Notes: generated from the letters alone by a model not told the origin. A stretch of DNA of 44,820 nucleotides from Apostichopus parvimensis (GCA_000934455.1 KN890947.1:1-44820), one strand, 5' to 3'; counted from the stretch's first letter, positions 9,621-25,075 are shown. Made by a program: numbers and translations.

Positions 9621-12600
9621 CTGCAAAAACCAACAAGAACAGAAATTAGGGCAAAAACATCCCAAAAAACATATATATTAAATATAGTTTGGTCATAGTT
9701 GCTTGTTGTAATTTAATACTCTTTCTACACAGCACACTGCCTCTGAATAACATGGACAGAATTTATATCGCACAAGTACAATATTAGTGATACAACCCCA
9801 GGTGATAAACTTTAGAGAAAGAAAAACTCAGTTTGGAAAGATCCTAGTCATAGACATCTATGACTGAAACTATCAAATACCACACTTTATATAGCAGTTA
9901 GATAAGGTGGCCTGTAACATTAAGGAGATTTACAGAAAAGTTCAAATGAATGGTAGTAGAATGAAATCTAGTTTCTGATGCAAAATGTTCAGTTCACTAC
10001 AAAGCCTCTTATTAATGTCTGTGTACTCTAATTAGATAACATACAACTGTTGACAAGAAACGGTTAGAGAGAGTCTACACAGTCAGTGTTCTCACAGTTT
10101 CTTAAATGTTACATGAATACATGTCCATGAACGTGCAAGAAGTGGATCAAATTTCCATTTATAATGGTATACACCTGTATGATCTGATCTATCCAGGCAC
10201 CCACCCTCATTACAATCCAGGGTAAATATGCTAAGTAAAGCAGGTGAATCACTAGTACCAAGATCTACATCTAAATTACGGCAACAACACTTCACAGACT
10301 CTGACCGCTATCACCTTCTGTCTCAAGACTACAATTTTCAAGTACTAAATAATGAGCTTTCCCTCTTTCATTTGAGTTTTGCATCTTCTTTCTGACGTCA
10401 GTGAGGGATTCTAGCATACGCATCAGTTTCTAAAGTGCTTTCAAAAACGAAAATGTACCTTTAGTAGATCTGAAAATTAGTTTGGCTTGAAAATCACATG
10501 TAAATTTTGAGAAATTTATGCTCGATAAACCACTGAGCTGGAAGAGGTAGCATGAGAAAAAAATCAATATAGGATATTGCCTGGTTTGGGTCACAGAAGG
10601 ACCAAACCATAATCAATGAAAAATTTCACAGGAATTCACACCAAAAAAATATACAAATCAAGAGTAATGATTAAAAACCTTGATGAAGTAATGGTCTTAC
10701 CACCATGTTCATTCTGTAGTTAATAGGTAGGGTTATTCACATATGAAAGATATATCAGAGCTGCACATATAGTACAGTAGCAGTACAACCAAGTTAACAG
10801 TTTGAATTTAAGAGAGTTTGGAACAATTTCTCTTTCTCAGATGCACTTTCAAGCTAGCATTTGATTTAGTCACAACATTTCCTTGTACACAGAAGACAAC
10901 ATTTTTCCTAACAAGCAAGACCTATTTAAGATAGATCTTTGCATTTGTAGAATATCCAGCAAGTCCTTCATTATGGATCGTAATCTGTGTAACTGAAGAC
11001 CTACAGAGACTGAATCATCTAAATCTAATCGCTATCCATAAGTGACAGTTTATAACAAACGACAGGCAATGCTTTGGACGGTTCAATTGGTTCATCAAAC
11101 TGGTACAATTTGTTAATGATATTTCTATTCACAAACTGGTTGGCGAATACTTAGTTTCATGCCTCACTTGCCTGTGTGTCATCGATTTTCACCTCTGGAG
11201 AAGATGATTTCATAAACAGCACTTAAAGAACCTCCAAATGAGGCACAGAAGAAAACCAAAAATAAATGGTCCAAGCCTATGGCAAGCCAAATGCGACATT
11301 TTTCCACATCAACTGACATTCAATCGGTAAACTGTTAGGTGCAGTTACATTTTAGGCTGATAAAGCGCAAGCAATTTCACATAAGTACAGTAGGGAATCG
11401 AGAAAGGCAATTTTACTTAATTGGCATTCAATTTCATGCGCATCATTGGTTTTATGGTTTCCACATAGTCAAATGCTTTCTCACTTGGCCTGCTGAGGAA
11501 ACTGCTGAGAAATATCAAAGGTGAGATGGTAGCACTTAGTAGCAAAGGAGAAAAACTGAAGATTATTTCATTGTGCATTCATTTCAATATGGAGGGAATT
11601 TCTATGATTATTTGGAACTGATCATTGACAAGACAAAATACCTCAACTGAATTGCTCAACATCATTGTGGGCTGTGTGTGGGGCCACCAGAAGGATAATT
11701 ACTTTTTCACATGAAAAAATAACATCAGCAATGTGAAGTTATCCACAATTCAACATAATCATCCTTTGGAAAATCTGTTTTAACATTGGAAATGAAAAAT
11801 TCCACATAAACGCCAGATGTCAATCCTCATTGAAACCACACTTTTAAACAGTTACTTACTTCTAATATCAAGAAGCAATTATTTTCATATCTTATCCTCA
11901 AGTCTACACTACAAATATTTAAGATAAAATGAATGAGCTGAATCTGTCAGAAAGATTGCTGGGAAAGGGATGGAATGTTTCACAAGGTAAGGGAAGAGGA
12001 TGAAACCCGCTGGAAGTTCTAACTTTGATCGATCGTGGTATCCAAAAACAAATCTGCTTTAACACCCAATTATTGCTAAGTACAGAACTGCCCAGTACAC
12101 TACATGGAGTTTAGTTTGAACTTTGAACACCCATCAATGAACACAGCGTGATGTCACAGCAGATTAATAAACAAAATTACTTAGTCTTTTGAAAAAATAT
12201 GCCCGTTATTACATTTTCCTTCAAGTTATTTGGACAATAAAAATGATAGATTATAGAATACACTACCATGACCTAGAAAACTTGTATCCTTATTATTTAA
12301 GATACCACTATCTGGAGTAAGTAAGTTACAAATAAATACTCTCGATGTGGCATAGGCTTAATAGATATCTTATAGATATATTAAGAAACAGTTTGCAAAA
12401 ATCTATTTGGGCCATACCTATAGAACTAATGTATATGAAGAGCCTCTGCCATGATGTTGATAACTTGCTAGGGACTTTGGAACAACATACTGAAACTGTT
12501 TTACACCACCTCTCATAGGGTGACATTACTTCTTATTCCCCCTCCCCCTCCCCCTCCTCTCATATGTACAACAAAATGGTGATTATGGGATGATAAATTT

Positions 12601-15600
12601 CATTAATGTGCCAAACAATCAATATACTGTACTGCAGAAGAACATCCTTCAATACACAAACATAATATCACACCATGCATGTTTATATGGAGTACACAAG
12701 CATTAAAACAGATCCTTGCACATGCCAGAACGATCAGAGTTGTGAAGCAATAAACAGTGCCAACAGAGGACTCATAGTAATGTTTGCATGGTACAGTACC
12801 TATAAGTGCAAAAGTAGGGTGGAGATATGCGAGCAAGTTATACAGTTAATTTCTTAAATCATACTGCATATATGAGCTTAAAGATAACTGCCAAACCTGT
12901 TCATTCTCCAAAACTGCTTGCCTTCTAGAAACACAGTCAATAAGAACATAAGCATGCATCATGATTTCAGACAACTTAAATAGATGGATAACAGGGTCTG
13001 TTTCACAAATATTATTTGCCACCACACTCATATTTATCATTCCCTACCTGTCCTGTGGTATCAGACTTTAATTTTAAATTTATTCTCCCGAACACACTGG
13101 AAATTGAAATCAATGATATCAACGACCGTAAAAACTAAAAACAAATAGATGCAACTCAAAATCAGAAATATTTTGCAATGAAATTAAAAAACACAAAGGC
13201 TAACTGACATCAATGAAAACACTCCACAACAAATCCAGCTATGGTACCTGAAAAATCCAATGATGAAACTGCAAGAAACATAGGAAATAAGCAAGGACTT
13301 CATCAGAATTCAGATTGATTGCAAAACTGACACCATTTCTAATGTTTTAATATCACAATATGCAGAGTTCTACATGTCTTACAGAATGTGTTGCAAGTAC
13401 TCTAGGTTAAGAGCCTGGTTGCCTATCAGAAAATTTAAAACTATAGGCAGTTTTAGGACAATTTGCACAGTTAATGACATTTAATGGTATATGCATGTTT
13501 ATACAATTTTTTTGGGGGGGGGAGGTTGGGGACAAGGGAGAAACACAAGGGAGTTGTCTTTATTACATAATTTACACATATAGAAAATATGCATCGGTTG
13601 GACAACTCAAACACCTGGAGAAGCCTTCACCTTTCTAAAATGAATACAGACACAAACTATACAGTAGTTGTCCATAAGACCTTGTAATTCTAATATATAT
13701 TATAGGGTCTATAGTATAAAGCAGTTAATTGGCAATTATGAGCTTGAGACATTTCAAATTTCAGTGACAACTGTATCAGTCTGTATGCTCATAGAACTTT
13801 CAAATTAAGATCTTCTGTCCATCCTGACTCTCTGCATCACTCAACACATCCTACTTTAATATTGGATGAAGACTGTCCTAAGCCATACATCACTGTAAGG
13901 TTAACTCAGGGCTACACTCATAGAATCAATACACAACGAAACAGTCTTCAAAGTGTTAAGCATTTATGAAACTGACCTACTCAATGACAGAGGCTGCTTG
14001 CATTGCATTGCCATTGGGATTTCAACTGCAAGGTAGATTTGCTCCCCTATTTGTTTTATTTCTATGAAACTAAAAGAATGAAGGTCAGAATTAAGAACAG
14101 GGTGCCTACAAAGTCTTGTTTAATACACAACACTGCATAAAAGACAGACCAATAATGGCAACGGCTCTGACTGAGAGTGAGATCAACTTCAGAAGATACA
14201 AACACATCAACTGTAAAGGCTCTACTAACTCAAAAACCTGACTTAAAAGGAATAATTCCTAGTTAATGACTTTTAATTATAAACAATCTGTACAAAAGAA
14301 TTGACATTTTCTTCATTACAGATAAAGTTCATATTTACAGATGTACTTCACCAACGATATTGTTCATTAAAATAACAGCAACATAGCACTCACCGTTTTT
14401 TGTAGAAGTCACATAAGAAAACAATTATAAAACTGTATTACATTGAAATATCCTGCTACATGTTTCCCAACTGATTTTGAAAAAAAAACACATTTCATTC
14501 ACAAGAACAAATACATGTAAATATCCTCCAAATGATAAGTACCGAACATTACATCCACAGAACTACTGCCTACAGTGTACTCTATGAATTGACATTTTGG
14601 GCATCTATAGCTCTTGACGACGATTCAATGGCATGGTTATACTTCTTGGTGACATTTCAAAGTTGGTAACTAGTACGATATTCTAGGTGAATGCTTAAAC
14701 TGATAGGCAGGGGTCAGTGTCAGAGTATCATAGCCTCCAGCAATCAAATACTTTATACACAAGATCAAGTTGACAGAGAAAACACTCAGCATATATTCAT
14801 AATAACTCACAATTTCATGAGAACCTTAAATAATAATACTCAGATATTTATTTTGTCTGCAAATATTCAGGATTAACTTGATTATAAAGATTTCTTGTAA
14901 GCTAACCTTTCATGCACAAGAGATTTGGTGGGCGCTTTCTCCCCAACATATTTACTTCCAAGTTTCAAGGAATGAAAACAGATTTTTCAGGGTAATTGAA
15001 AGTTTTCAAATAAGTTGAACCCTTGATTTCTTCATTGTTCAAACTCAATGCAGTCACCCTTTCAGACTTGTGTACTGTACATGATGAAAGGCTACAACTT
15101 ATCACTATTTAAAGGATCAGTAATACAGAAACTTACTGTGCGTAGCTTGAAAATCTGAGACTGCAAAAATAATTATAGTAGTGTTATTATATCTATTTTA
15201 CGAAAAAGTTACAATGGCAATTCTTTTTAACTGCTCTCGGAGATGAGTGTAGAACGTTGGGAACTGAGGAGGTTTGAGACAATGCAAATCATTGGAAAAG
15301 AGCAGGCCTGAGTAGGTCTTCAGAATGGTAGATTAATATAGTAGGGAAGTGGACATTTGCCAGACAGAGGGTAAATTGTTAGTGTTTAAGTGTAGATTAA
15401 AGATGATTAAAAGCATGTGATAACTGAAGAGAGCCTGTCATTTACTGGTGAGCTTATAAATTTGTCAAACCTTTCTAAAGAATCTACTGTACTCATTAAT
15501 GCCATACAAATTAATTGTTCCACTCTGTAATGAAAACTAGTGTCAAACAACTATAACTTGATAATAAATCCCTGTATTTTGACAACAGTCATACTATGAC

Positions 15601-16749
15601 CTATAAATGTTTAGTTAGCAACTAGTTACAACAAAAACTCTCCCAATGCACAAGTTAAAATGTGAACACAGTGAAACAACTTTCAGGTCAAATTTTTTCA
15701 ATCCATTAACACAGCTAAAAACATTCTTTTTCTGGTACTAATGGCAATACAAGATCATCACACAATCATGATCATGCACCTATCATGCTGCAAGTTTGGC
15801 TCATTCGCAGAGATCAGGACAATATTCAAATGTAAACACATTACGTTTAGCTTCCTTCATCAAAACATCACTTTAACATACAGGTCTGAGCAAGAGGACC
15901 ACTTGACATTTCCATTTCTGAACTGTGCATTAGGCTATGCTGAGTGAGTATTGTAACATATGTTATGCAATGACTGGTACCGTGACACATTGGTAAAGCA
16001 AGTCATTGGAACTTTTGTACACATTTCACAATTACCATCATGTTATTGCTTTGCTGGCAGTTGAATCACTGGCATAAATAAAAACATCATGATTGTGTAA
16101 TTATTTATTGCATATATTTGTTCCAAAAGGGACTGTCGAGATAGCAGCCAGTTGGGACAAATTGTAACGATAATATACTGTCCTCCTAGATTGTGCTTCA
16201 AAGCACTCATACTGGCAGTATGAATAGTTCCTAGCCTTTATCTGATAGAAAAAGGTTAATATTGTTCTCAATGGAACTTTTAGTCTTAAAATATTCACAG
16301 TATTACAGAATTTACATATTCGTGGTCTAGATAACCTATGACCTATTCTTCTGATGAACTGGTAATCAAACAACTGAGTTGCCTAATTAACTTGACCTTG
16401 ATCAAAATCTGAAAACTATGAGACAATCAATGCTTGAATTTTTCTTCCTGATGACCAATGATAACTTCAAATGTTCTGTCATCTGTTAGTCCTCTGCACA
16501 TTCCTGTTCACAAACTTTTTAGTTTGAAAATAAAGGTAGACTTTAAGTGTCATAACATCCTAAAATTACTTTCGACAGTTTCAAAGAGTACAACTTTTGC
16601 ACCCCTCCCCTCGCACAATGTGCTTACTTTCATTGACGCATTGAACTTTCTTTGACGCAGTGCACTTTCATTCATAAGAGACTACAGTAAATACCTGGAG
16701 TACCATCTAGTTTCATGACGGACTGACAAACAGACAGATGATAGTCATA

Positions 16750-16823
16750 GTACAGTGGATTTATATAGCACCAATACAGAAACAAGAAGTAGCTGCTTTA
16801 GGTGCTGGACAAAACAAGTCAAT
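16750..16823 (-). mobile_element. LINE/SINE 3' tail, second copy
   Basis: It has the same organisation and orientation as 7688-7783, including GGTGCTATATAAATCCACTG on the minus strand, but lacks the long AAT tract. It is a short solo tail with no coding part. Confidence 0.55.
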
Positions 16824-18028
16824 CATAATCAAAAGAACAAGTAAAGAAATGAGATATAGATGCACAAGCTTCATTAGCTCCATACTGAGCTAATATTCCA
16901 ATGATAACATGACTTAAAATTGTTGTAAAGTTTCCTATGAACATTGCATCCTACATTTCTATAATGAAACAATATAAATACTACACACAGTTAACTCAGG
17001 CTACAATGAAACAGGCTGCAGCTCTCAACCTCATCGTCCTAATGCACCCTGACTGTGCACATCCCCTTGCCATGGTGAGTATGACATGGCCTAGTATTAA
17101 AATGACTCACATAGTATACACACTGTAGTACCTTACCACATTCACTTCTCTATTCACACACTAGTAATCTTCATTCAATCAGACTCCAGCACATAAGTTC
17201 CTTATCACCTGTCAGGTAAGATTTACTATGAACAAGAGAAGCATGGCATTCCAGTCACACTTTCCTATTTCATACCCACACACATACTACTGTACAATCA
17301 CAATGCAAAAAGCATTCATTTGCTTGAAGCTGTAGACATGTTGCAACATGTTATTTTCCCACAGTGTTAACCATTCAATGGCAGTATCACAGCTGTATTA
17401 CTACTAAAGGTAAACAACTAGAATTAAACACCTTTGGGTTTACTTATTCAGAATAACTATGGAAGTGTGGGAAACAAGAGAACCAAGCAGCAATGGACTT
17501 TTGCTTTCTCACATTGAACACATTTCGTCTTCTCATTCCTGTACAGTATGTGGTGATGAAGATTGACACAGACCTACAGTTTTACATGAACAAAGGTTGA
17601 CCAAAACCTTTCCACCAACCACACTAGCTAACTGTGAGAACACACTAAAGGGGCATCTGTATGCCAAGTACCAGATGCACCAAGTCCATGCTTATTGGGT
17701 TAGGCTGTAGTTCTCAAGGCTTCAAGACTTTGAACAATGATGCTCTCACATGGTCCTATATACCTGTGTGTGTGTACATTAACAACAATACATGGATGCA
17801 TTTTTGTCTAGCAAGGAATCTGCAGTTTCTGTTAGCAATGCAATGCGTTCTAACTAAGAGAAACCCGCGCTGGTAAAACGTGCTTGAAGTAGGTCTAAGA
17901 CACACAAGTAAAATACGTACATTTTTGCATGCCCAGCTTTCTGTACCTACTGTCGGAGAGCAGCAAAGTTTAATGTAATTTTTAATACAATCCATTCCCT
18001 ACTAAACTAATTGATGGGTCCTTAGTCA

Positions 18029-18130
18029 CAGGGTTCGTATTAGCCGCGGAATTACGCATCCTGCAATTTGATTTCAAATCCCGCATGTCAAAAATTGCCA
18101 AGACAGGATTTCCCGCAATAAATTTCAGCT
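18029..18130 (+). mobile_element. Possible truncated end of a hAT element
   Basis: CAGGGTTCGTATTAGCCGCG starts with the CAGGG typical of hAT termini and is followed by repeated short words of the type ATCCTGCAA, ATCCCGCA and TTCCCGCAA, as in subterminal repeat regions. It is locally CpG-richer than its flanks. No partner end or target duplication was found, so this is tentative. Confidence 0.35.
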
Positions 18131-20484
18131 CTCAAGTTGAATTAAACAGACATTAAGGCTGTGACCTTGTAAGGATTAATCGCCAAACGATATCATTTGG
18201 AAAAAAAGTTTAGTAAAAAGCCACTTGGGATTATTATTATTTTTTTAGTAATACCGTCTATAATCCATCTTAACCCTTGTGTACTAGAGGAGCCTAATGT
18301 AACAGAAGCCAAGCTATCTTCGAAAGTATTTTTGCAGATGTTTTAGTTTCAATTGTTTTAGACACTACAGTAGGCCTAGCTGCTGTTTTATGATTCTGCG
18401 ACATGTTTTACTTTGTTTATCACTTACTCTTGTTGGAAAAAGTTGAAATTTCATCCTGCACAGAAACATAATTTTCCAATGTGCAATTACGTTGCACCAT
18501 GTATCTGCCAGAGTGCCTAACCTTTGTTCACATAAATTATTGATGTTGTACATCTGTACTATGGAGACTTGAATAGCAACCATAGTGGCAAGTGAATTTT
18601 TAGTCATGGTTGCCAAATAGTGAGTACTTTCAAAAGTGTTTGTCACAGCTAGCCTGAGAAGTAACCCGTTGTCTTTGGTAGAGATCAATCTGTATGCTGA
18701 ATACAAGAAAAGTTTCCGTCTCGGTCATCAGCTGCCAATGTGAATATTGTTAGTCATACAGTATCTCAGTGCTTTTTGCTGTACTTCTTAGATTGAGTAT
18801 GTTATTCATCCTGGCTACATGCCACAGCCTAGTGTGTCATATAAGATTGTTCATCATCGAAACCACACTGCAGTTTTGCTGTCTGGTTTGATTGGTCTTT
18901 TACATCTATAATTTCCACATTGTGAAATTTAAGCCCGACAATTATGTCTAGCTTCAACACCTGAATGTGTTCATGAGTATTGAACTGCTTACTTGTAACT
19001 TTACAGTATCAAATTCATGCAAACAACACATGGTGAGGTAGTGTCAAATACACAATACACAAACAGGCACTCAGTAAGATCTTTTTGCTTTGGACAAGGA
19101 ATCAAAATTGTCCCACTTCACACCAACAAATATCAAACAGATAACTGCATTTTATACAAAGTATGGTTAACTAATATTTAGTTGCACATAAGTTCATCTG
19201 GGAATAATCATATAATTTCTGTGGCTTGTGGTTACCACCCCTGAGACAAGCTGTTTGTACTATAAAGGATAGCCAACATGGCTGGGAGAACTCTAGATTG
19301 TCAACAAAAGAAGTTTATATAGGACAAGATCCTTTTGCAGCTGGTTGCAGTTAATTTACATGCCAGTGAGAAATGAACAAAGTTACTTTAACAAGGAAGG
19401 TGCCATGCAGCTCCTGCTTTAACTCCACACTAGTTAAAAGGTACTGTACCAGCAAGAAATCTTATATGGCTCACACATATATCACTATTATGAAAACAGC
19501 GATTTAGTGTAGTTGGTGTCTTGCTTTTCAATTGAAATATTTACAGTTGCTGGAATAACATTTATTTTATCCAACAAGTTAATTCCTTCTTTGGGGAGGG
19601 GGGAGAGATAATCAAAGACTTAAAAATCTTAAGTCATATTGTGGCTTTGTTAGACAAATTCTCGGTTGTCAACTTTTATACAAAATTTATCTTCAACATT
19701 GATCTAACTATAAACACTCAGTTACATTATTGGATGCTCGGTTATGCTCAGGCTCCATACTGCTGAAGTTGGCCACAACAATCCACTTCTCATTTGAAAC
19801 AATGACAAGTTATCCCTGATATTGTACAAATATTCAGCTTAGTGTGTAATTTGATTTGTTATATACTGTAGTACAATGAAGAATTCAACAGGAGGGGAGG
19901 GTCAACATTCCTTATGATCAACAATGGAATGTTTAGGGGCAAGGTAGGACCTCCAATGTCATGTTCATACCTTAAGTTAACCTATGACCTTAAAATAATA
20001 TATCAAAGGCTGCTTTGCAACACGAAAGCTATATCTAAGATATACTGTACAAGAGAGAGAGATATCAATGCATGAACAGCTACTGTCATCTAAAGTTGAT
20101 TTTATACAGTTTTCTGAAATGGAATTGAAGTACCTGAAATTGCATGCCAATTCAAAATGCATACATGTGCATTAATTCACAACAAACTGATAACAATCTG
20201 GGAGATTTGGAATGATGATGATGATCACCAACAAATCTTACCAACACAGAACACTGTCATCTCAACCACTCACTCCAGCCTTAAAAGTACCACATTCATC
20301 TCCGAATTGTAGTCATCTTCTAACCAGTGTAAACTATTTCATAAAATTCCTATAGTATAATATGACCTGTGTTATCACTGTCCCAAAACATTCCTACTTT
20401 GAACCTCCACACTCAATCATCCCTTCCCATTCCTACTAGAGCCCCTACCATCCCCAACCCCCTCCAAAAGACTCTGTATGAATT

Positions 20485-20681
20485 ACGTTAAGAAAAAATC
20501 CAGACGAAAAAATGCACGATGCTGGCACTTTGGATGGTAGAATAAGAAGGAAGAGCACTGACCGGAAAGTCCGGTCAAAGAGGGCGCACAGTGTTAAGAG
20601 GTTACCAGCTCATTCTAGGCACGGTATAACGAGGGTGTTAAGGTTGTGGGGAGACAGGTAAGCAAGGAGCAAAGTAAATCA
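20485..20681. mobile_element. Right-end fragment of the 752-bp element family
   Basis: The order GGCACTTTGGA, a short GC-rich palindrome (GACCGGAAAGTCCGGTC), GGGCGCACAGTGTT, GGTTACCAG, ATTCTAGGCACGGT, AAGGTTGTGGGGAGACAGG and TAAGCAAGGAGCAAAGTAAAT matches 5205-5413. The palindrome replaces the G-homopolymer of that copy. No left end was found nearby. Confidence 0.7.
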
Positions 20682-23600
20682 AATCAAATTCTAAACTGTT
20701 CGTTATCTCGTCACTGATCATTTTACGACACAAGAGTGGAACTTAGACATAAATTTGACTTTGCACCAAACATTAATCCACAAGTAATCCTTACCGTTCA
20801 CCAAAGTTGATGCTGTTTCTTATGTATTGTCCAGTGCTCCAAATAGCACGGCCCACATTTCGCCTGCCTCTCTTCTCTCTCAACTTGACGACAATTTGCT
20901 CTGTCTCGGAGTTTGCATCCATGTGGATATCTTCAAAGCAATTCTCTGTCGTTTCCATCTTTTATCACCAGAATCTGTCTACCACTCTTTACTAAAATCA
21001 AATACTGAATCCAACTAGGTGGCCATTTTGTCAAGTTATGATTTCACATGACATTTGTATGTCTGCACACAGTCTACTATACTTACAGTGTAGAGTAACT
21101 AGTGCTCAATATTTCAGTTGTTCAGTTCAGAGCCTCATGTCCATGATACTTCTGTTACTGTTTCCTTTTCATGGTTCTTTGCAATGTTTAATAAAACTTG
21201 AGTAGATCAAACAGACAAAGCAGAGTTACTAATTTTATCAACAGGTTCAAAGTTGACATTGTAGATCATGAGCCAGATAAAATCAAATTTCAGCACTCCA
21301 GCTTCAGAAAGTTACTTTTTTTATTCTTTTCAAAACTACAGTAAGGGAAAACCTCATTTGTGCATATCAACGAGGATAATCACCCAGAATATTCTAGGAC
21401 CATTGTTATTCTGATCAGTGTGTCACTTATTAAATCTTACAAGACGCTCTTTAGTGTTTGGTAAGAAGCGTGGTACCTTGTTTCCTGGAATAAATGAACA
21501 CTCCTTTTCCTCTACCACAAGCATTCCTAATGAGGACAATAACCCCTAAATAGATTTCCTTCTCAAAAAACTTCTGTTCAAACAATTCCCAAGAACAAAT
21601 GAATCTTCACTTCAAATCAGATATCAAAGCAAATCAATTTTCCAATGCCTCTATGAATATAGACCACTGTTCTCATGTTAGTAGCACCTTTGGTGGCGGC
21701 GGTAGCTGCAGTCCTCTGGTCTTCTTGAAAAGTTTTCATCAACCTAAAAAAAGTCTCACCCCTGGGTAATTCAGAAGAGCCGATGACTCGCCACTAAACT
21801 ATTTCATGAATAAGAGAGAATGCACTTCAACCCTCTGAAAATGGCAACCATTTGTTTACACTGAGGTAAAATAATGCTGTCTAGTTGTCACTACTGAAGT
21901 GTGCAGAACACATCACACAATTACTTTGGCATTTCAATGAAGGTACAGTAGTTTTATAGTGTTTTCACTAAAAGGACATTAACCATAATGTTTTTATCAT
22001 TTGAAAAGGGTATTTTTTCCTCTTCCTCCTGGTTTTAAATTTGTTCTCTATACAACAGTTCATTCAAGATCAACAGGATCAACTACAGATTTACAAATTT
22101 GCAGCTGGAACAGATACATTCTTGGTATGTGGTACAGAAGAAGCAAAACATAATTCTTGCCATTTTTGTGGTTATTCTGTGATCCATTGGAGAATATTTT
22201 CACATTGCATAGTTTAATCTTTGACTATTTTGCTAGGCACTATGAAAAAGGTTCGATATTACTCAGAGCTAAAACATGAGGCACTAGAACTTCTAATTTT
22301 GTAAGGAAAACAATTCTCATCTACAAGGAGAGGCAGAACTTGCTTTATGTTAATTCACAGGTAGTCATCGACTGTGTAAGAGATAGTAATACTTCAACAG
22401 GAGCAATGAAAAGTGTGAACTACAGCCTAGGACACTAGACTGTAACTTGCCTATTGGCCACCCCTCTATTAACAGCTGCTGACGGGTCTCTAAACTCCTC
22501 CAACTTGGCTGACAGAGCTTCATAAAGATATTTTTAATACAAGATGGAAGGCATTTCCCTGGCTCTTTATGCACTTTGAGTATAATAACATCTTGAAGGT
22601 ATCCATGAAAAAAATAGATTTGATATTCCTGACAAAATTCCTCACATTAAACTTCCCTTCTGTTCACACTACAATCCAGTAGAAAAACAACAGTAACAAA
22701 TCAATACGAAGGAAAGTTTCACTGCACAGAAAGTACAACAAGATTAACAACAAGTATACAGCAGCTAGAAGTTCCACTTGACTACTAGTTCGACCTGCTG
22801 ACGTTGGTCTCACAGCTTGAGGTGCTGTACATCTCTACAGACAAATATATTCCAAGAAAGCATTCCACTGGGGCATCAAGAGCTTGATTTACATTCCTAG
22901 ATCGTCTCTTTATAGTAGTACTACTTTACTCCAGGATGACTGAAAACCAGGCCTGAAGACTACACACATGGCAGTGAACTTTACTTGCATGTGTGTACAT
23001 GGGGCAGCTGTGCATGTGTGACAAATGAATACAATCCTTACTAGTTTCGGATTCATGGGCAAGACTTTTGGGCAAACCTGTTGTTTTATCATTTCAGAAT
23101 ACCACACATTCCATGAGAGGAGCTGCTGAACCTGAACTTGCCTCCCCCACCACAGCAGTCTTACAGTACTTGTCAATGCAACAGCTTACAGTAACTACTG
23201 CACAGTAAAATAGTATACTATTCCAAGTTGCAGCCATGGCCTCATGTTATCTTTAACAGTAGGTGGTACCTTAGAGGAATTCAAAAGTCAACCATTTTTA
23301 TAAGAAATCATTTAGATGGGTCATGACCTTGTCCACCCCTTTTCCTCCTGAGAACTACTTTTTTTTTACATTGCCCTCTTTTGAATCTATTATAGAGGAA
23401 TAAAAAGTTGTTTATAATTCACAATCCAAACTTATTGTCCTGGCATTCCTGCAGATAAATTTTAGGGAACAGCTGGGGAAAGTCTGAGGCAGATTGATGG
23501 TTATATAAATTTTAAAGAGCCACCAGCTACGAGTAGCGAAATGGATTCACAATATTTTCAGGTTTACTAATTTCTAATATGAGTATAAATACCTGCTGAC

Positions 23601-23848
23601 CTTAAAATGCTTGATTGTAATTTCTTTTCTGTTCAAGGAATGACTAATGAATTATAACACCATATAAAACTTCAAATATTTACAGAGAAGGCACAATCTA
23701 CAAAACTAACTGCCCATTGTTTCCTTTGTATGATTGTAAATCTTTTAAAGAAACTGCAAAGTGTATCATGGTTGCAGTTTGTTAAAACCTCAATTTGACT
23801 GAACCTGTCAATGACTGATGAAAAGATTGTATTTTGAGAATCAAGTCT

Positions 23849-23938
23849 TAAAAGGTTACTGGTCGGTTCATTCTAGGCATGGAAGAACGAGGTGCTAAGG
23901 TTGTGGGGAGACAGGTAAGCGAGGAGCGAAGTAAATAC
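23849..23938. mobile_element. Solo terminal repeat of the 752-bp element family
   Basis: Only the outermost ~90 bp are present, ending GGGGAGACAGGTAAGCGAGG and AGCGAAGTAAATAC. This copy best shows the intact outer terminus, the reverse complement of the left end GTATTTAC of the 4662 element. Confidence 0.7.
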
Positions 23939-24189
23939 AATGGGTAGTTAAAACTCTTAGCTAGGATATGCTAATGTTTTTTTCTAAGAAATCAGTTTTA
24001 TTCGTCATCTTATTACATTTTTGCTAAGAAATTTTTGGCTCCATTTGACCACAGTTTGTATAAGACTTGCACCCTAAGTATTGAACATAATTGGTCAAAC
24101 AGAGTAACCAATCATACAACAGAAGTCATGAGAATGATAGGGTTGGCAATATCTGCACAACACTAGAATTTAAGAATCTTCCACTCTGA

Positions 24190-24873
24190 ATTGGTGATAA
24201 AGTTTTACATACCACTCCTGTGGTACGCAAATTTGGTGTTAATTTGGATAACTACCTTACAATGGATAAGCAAGTTATTTATGTTAGTCTACAATGTATC
24301 ATATTAGACATGTGGGTCACTTCATAAGTATCTGGATAAGTCTGCAACTGAAAAAGTTATTTATGCAGTAGTTTCCAGTAGGCTTGATTATACAATATCT
24401 TTACTAGCTGGTGCAACTTTTACCCAATCTAACTGCTCACAGAGCTTATATAAAACTACTGCCATTACTCCAGTACTGAAAGAGCTGCATTGGTTACCTA
24501 TAAGTCTACGCATAGATTATAAAAACCTTATTTTGGCCCTCTGTGCTATTAAACTTAATACCCCTAGTTGCATCAATAAACTAAAAATAGGCCTTAACCA
24601 GCTTAATGTTCCAGTGTCTCAATAGATAATGATCAGAGATCGCAGCTTTCATCCTGCTGCTCCCCATTTGTGGATCTCACTTCCAGTAGACGTATTAGGT
24701 CTCTGGACTCACTTGATCAGTTTGAGCATTATCTTAAAAGTCATCTATTTTCACATTGTTATTTGATGTTTTCTTTTCTTTTTTCTTTCTTGTCATCATC
24801 TGTGAAGTGCATTGAGCAACTTTTGTTGGATTCAAGTCTAATTATGTGTAGTTGTTGTTATTATTATCATTTG
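24190..24873 (+). pseudogene. 3' end of a CR1/L2-like non-LTR retrotransposon
   Basis: Translated pieces in shifting frames give FGVNLDNYLTM, VSSRLDYTIS, TPVLKELHWLPISLRIDYK, RSFHPAAPHLW and DSLDQFEHYLKSHLFSH. This is the standard order at the end of the CR1/L2/Jockey-group ORF2 (reverse transcriptase C-terminus). Several stops and frameshifts make it a relic. The sequence ends with AAGTGCATTGAGCA and a TTG/TTA-rich tail, the form expected of CR1/L2 3' ends. Only the last ~200 codons are present, which fits 5' truncation on insertion. Confidence 0.8.
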
Positions 24874-25075
24874 AGTTAACTTAGAAATGCCCACATTCAT
24901 AAAAAACCACAAACAATGTTGTTGTCATTACTACAGTAGTCAGTACTACTCAGCTATAATGACAATGATTCTATACCACTGTAGTGTATCATGTATATTC
25001 ATCAACAACCACAATCTAGTCACTACTACCCAGTATAGTCACTACTGTGTGTCTTCCTTCTCCTATCCATTTTGG

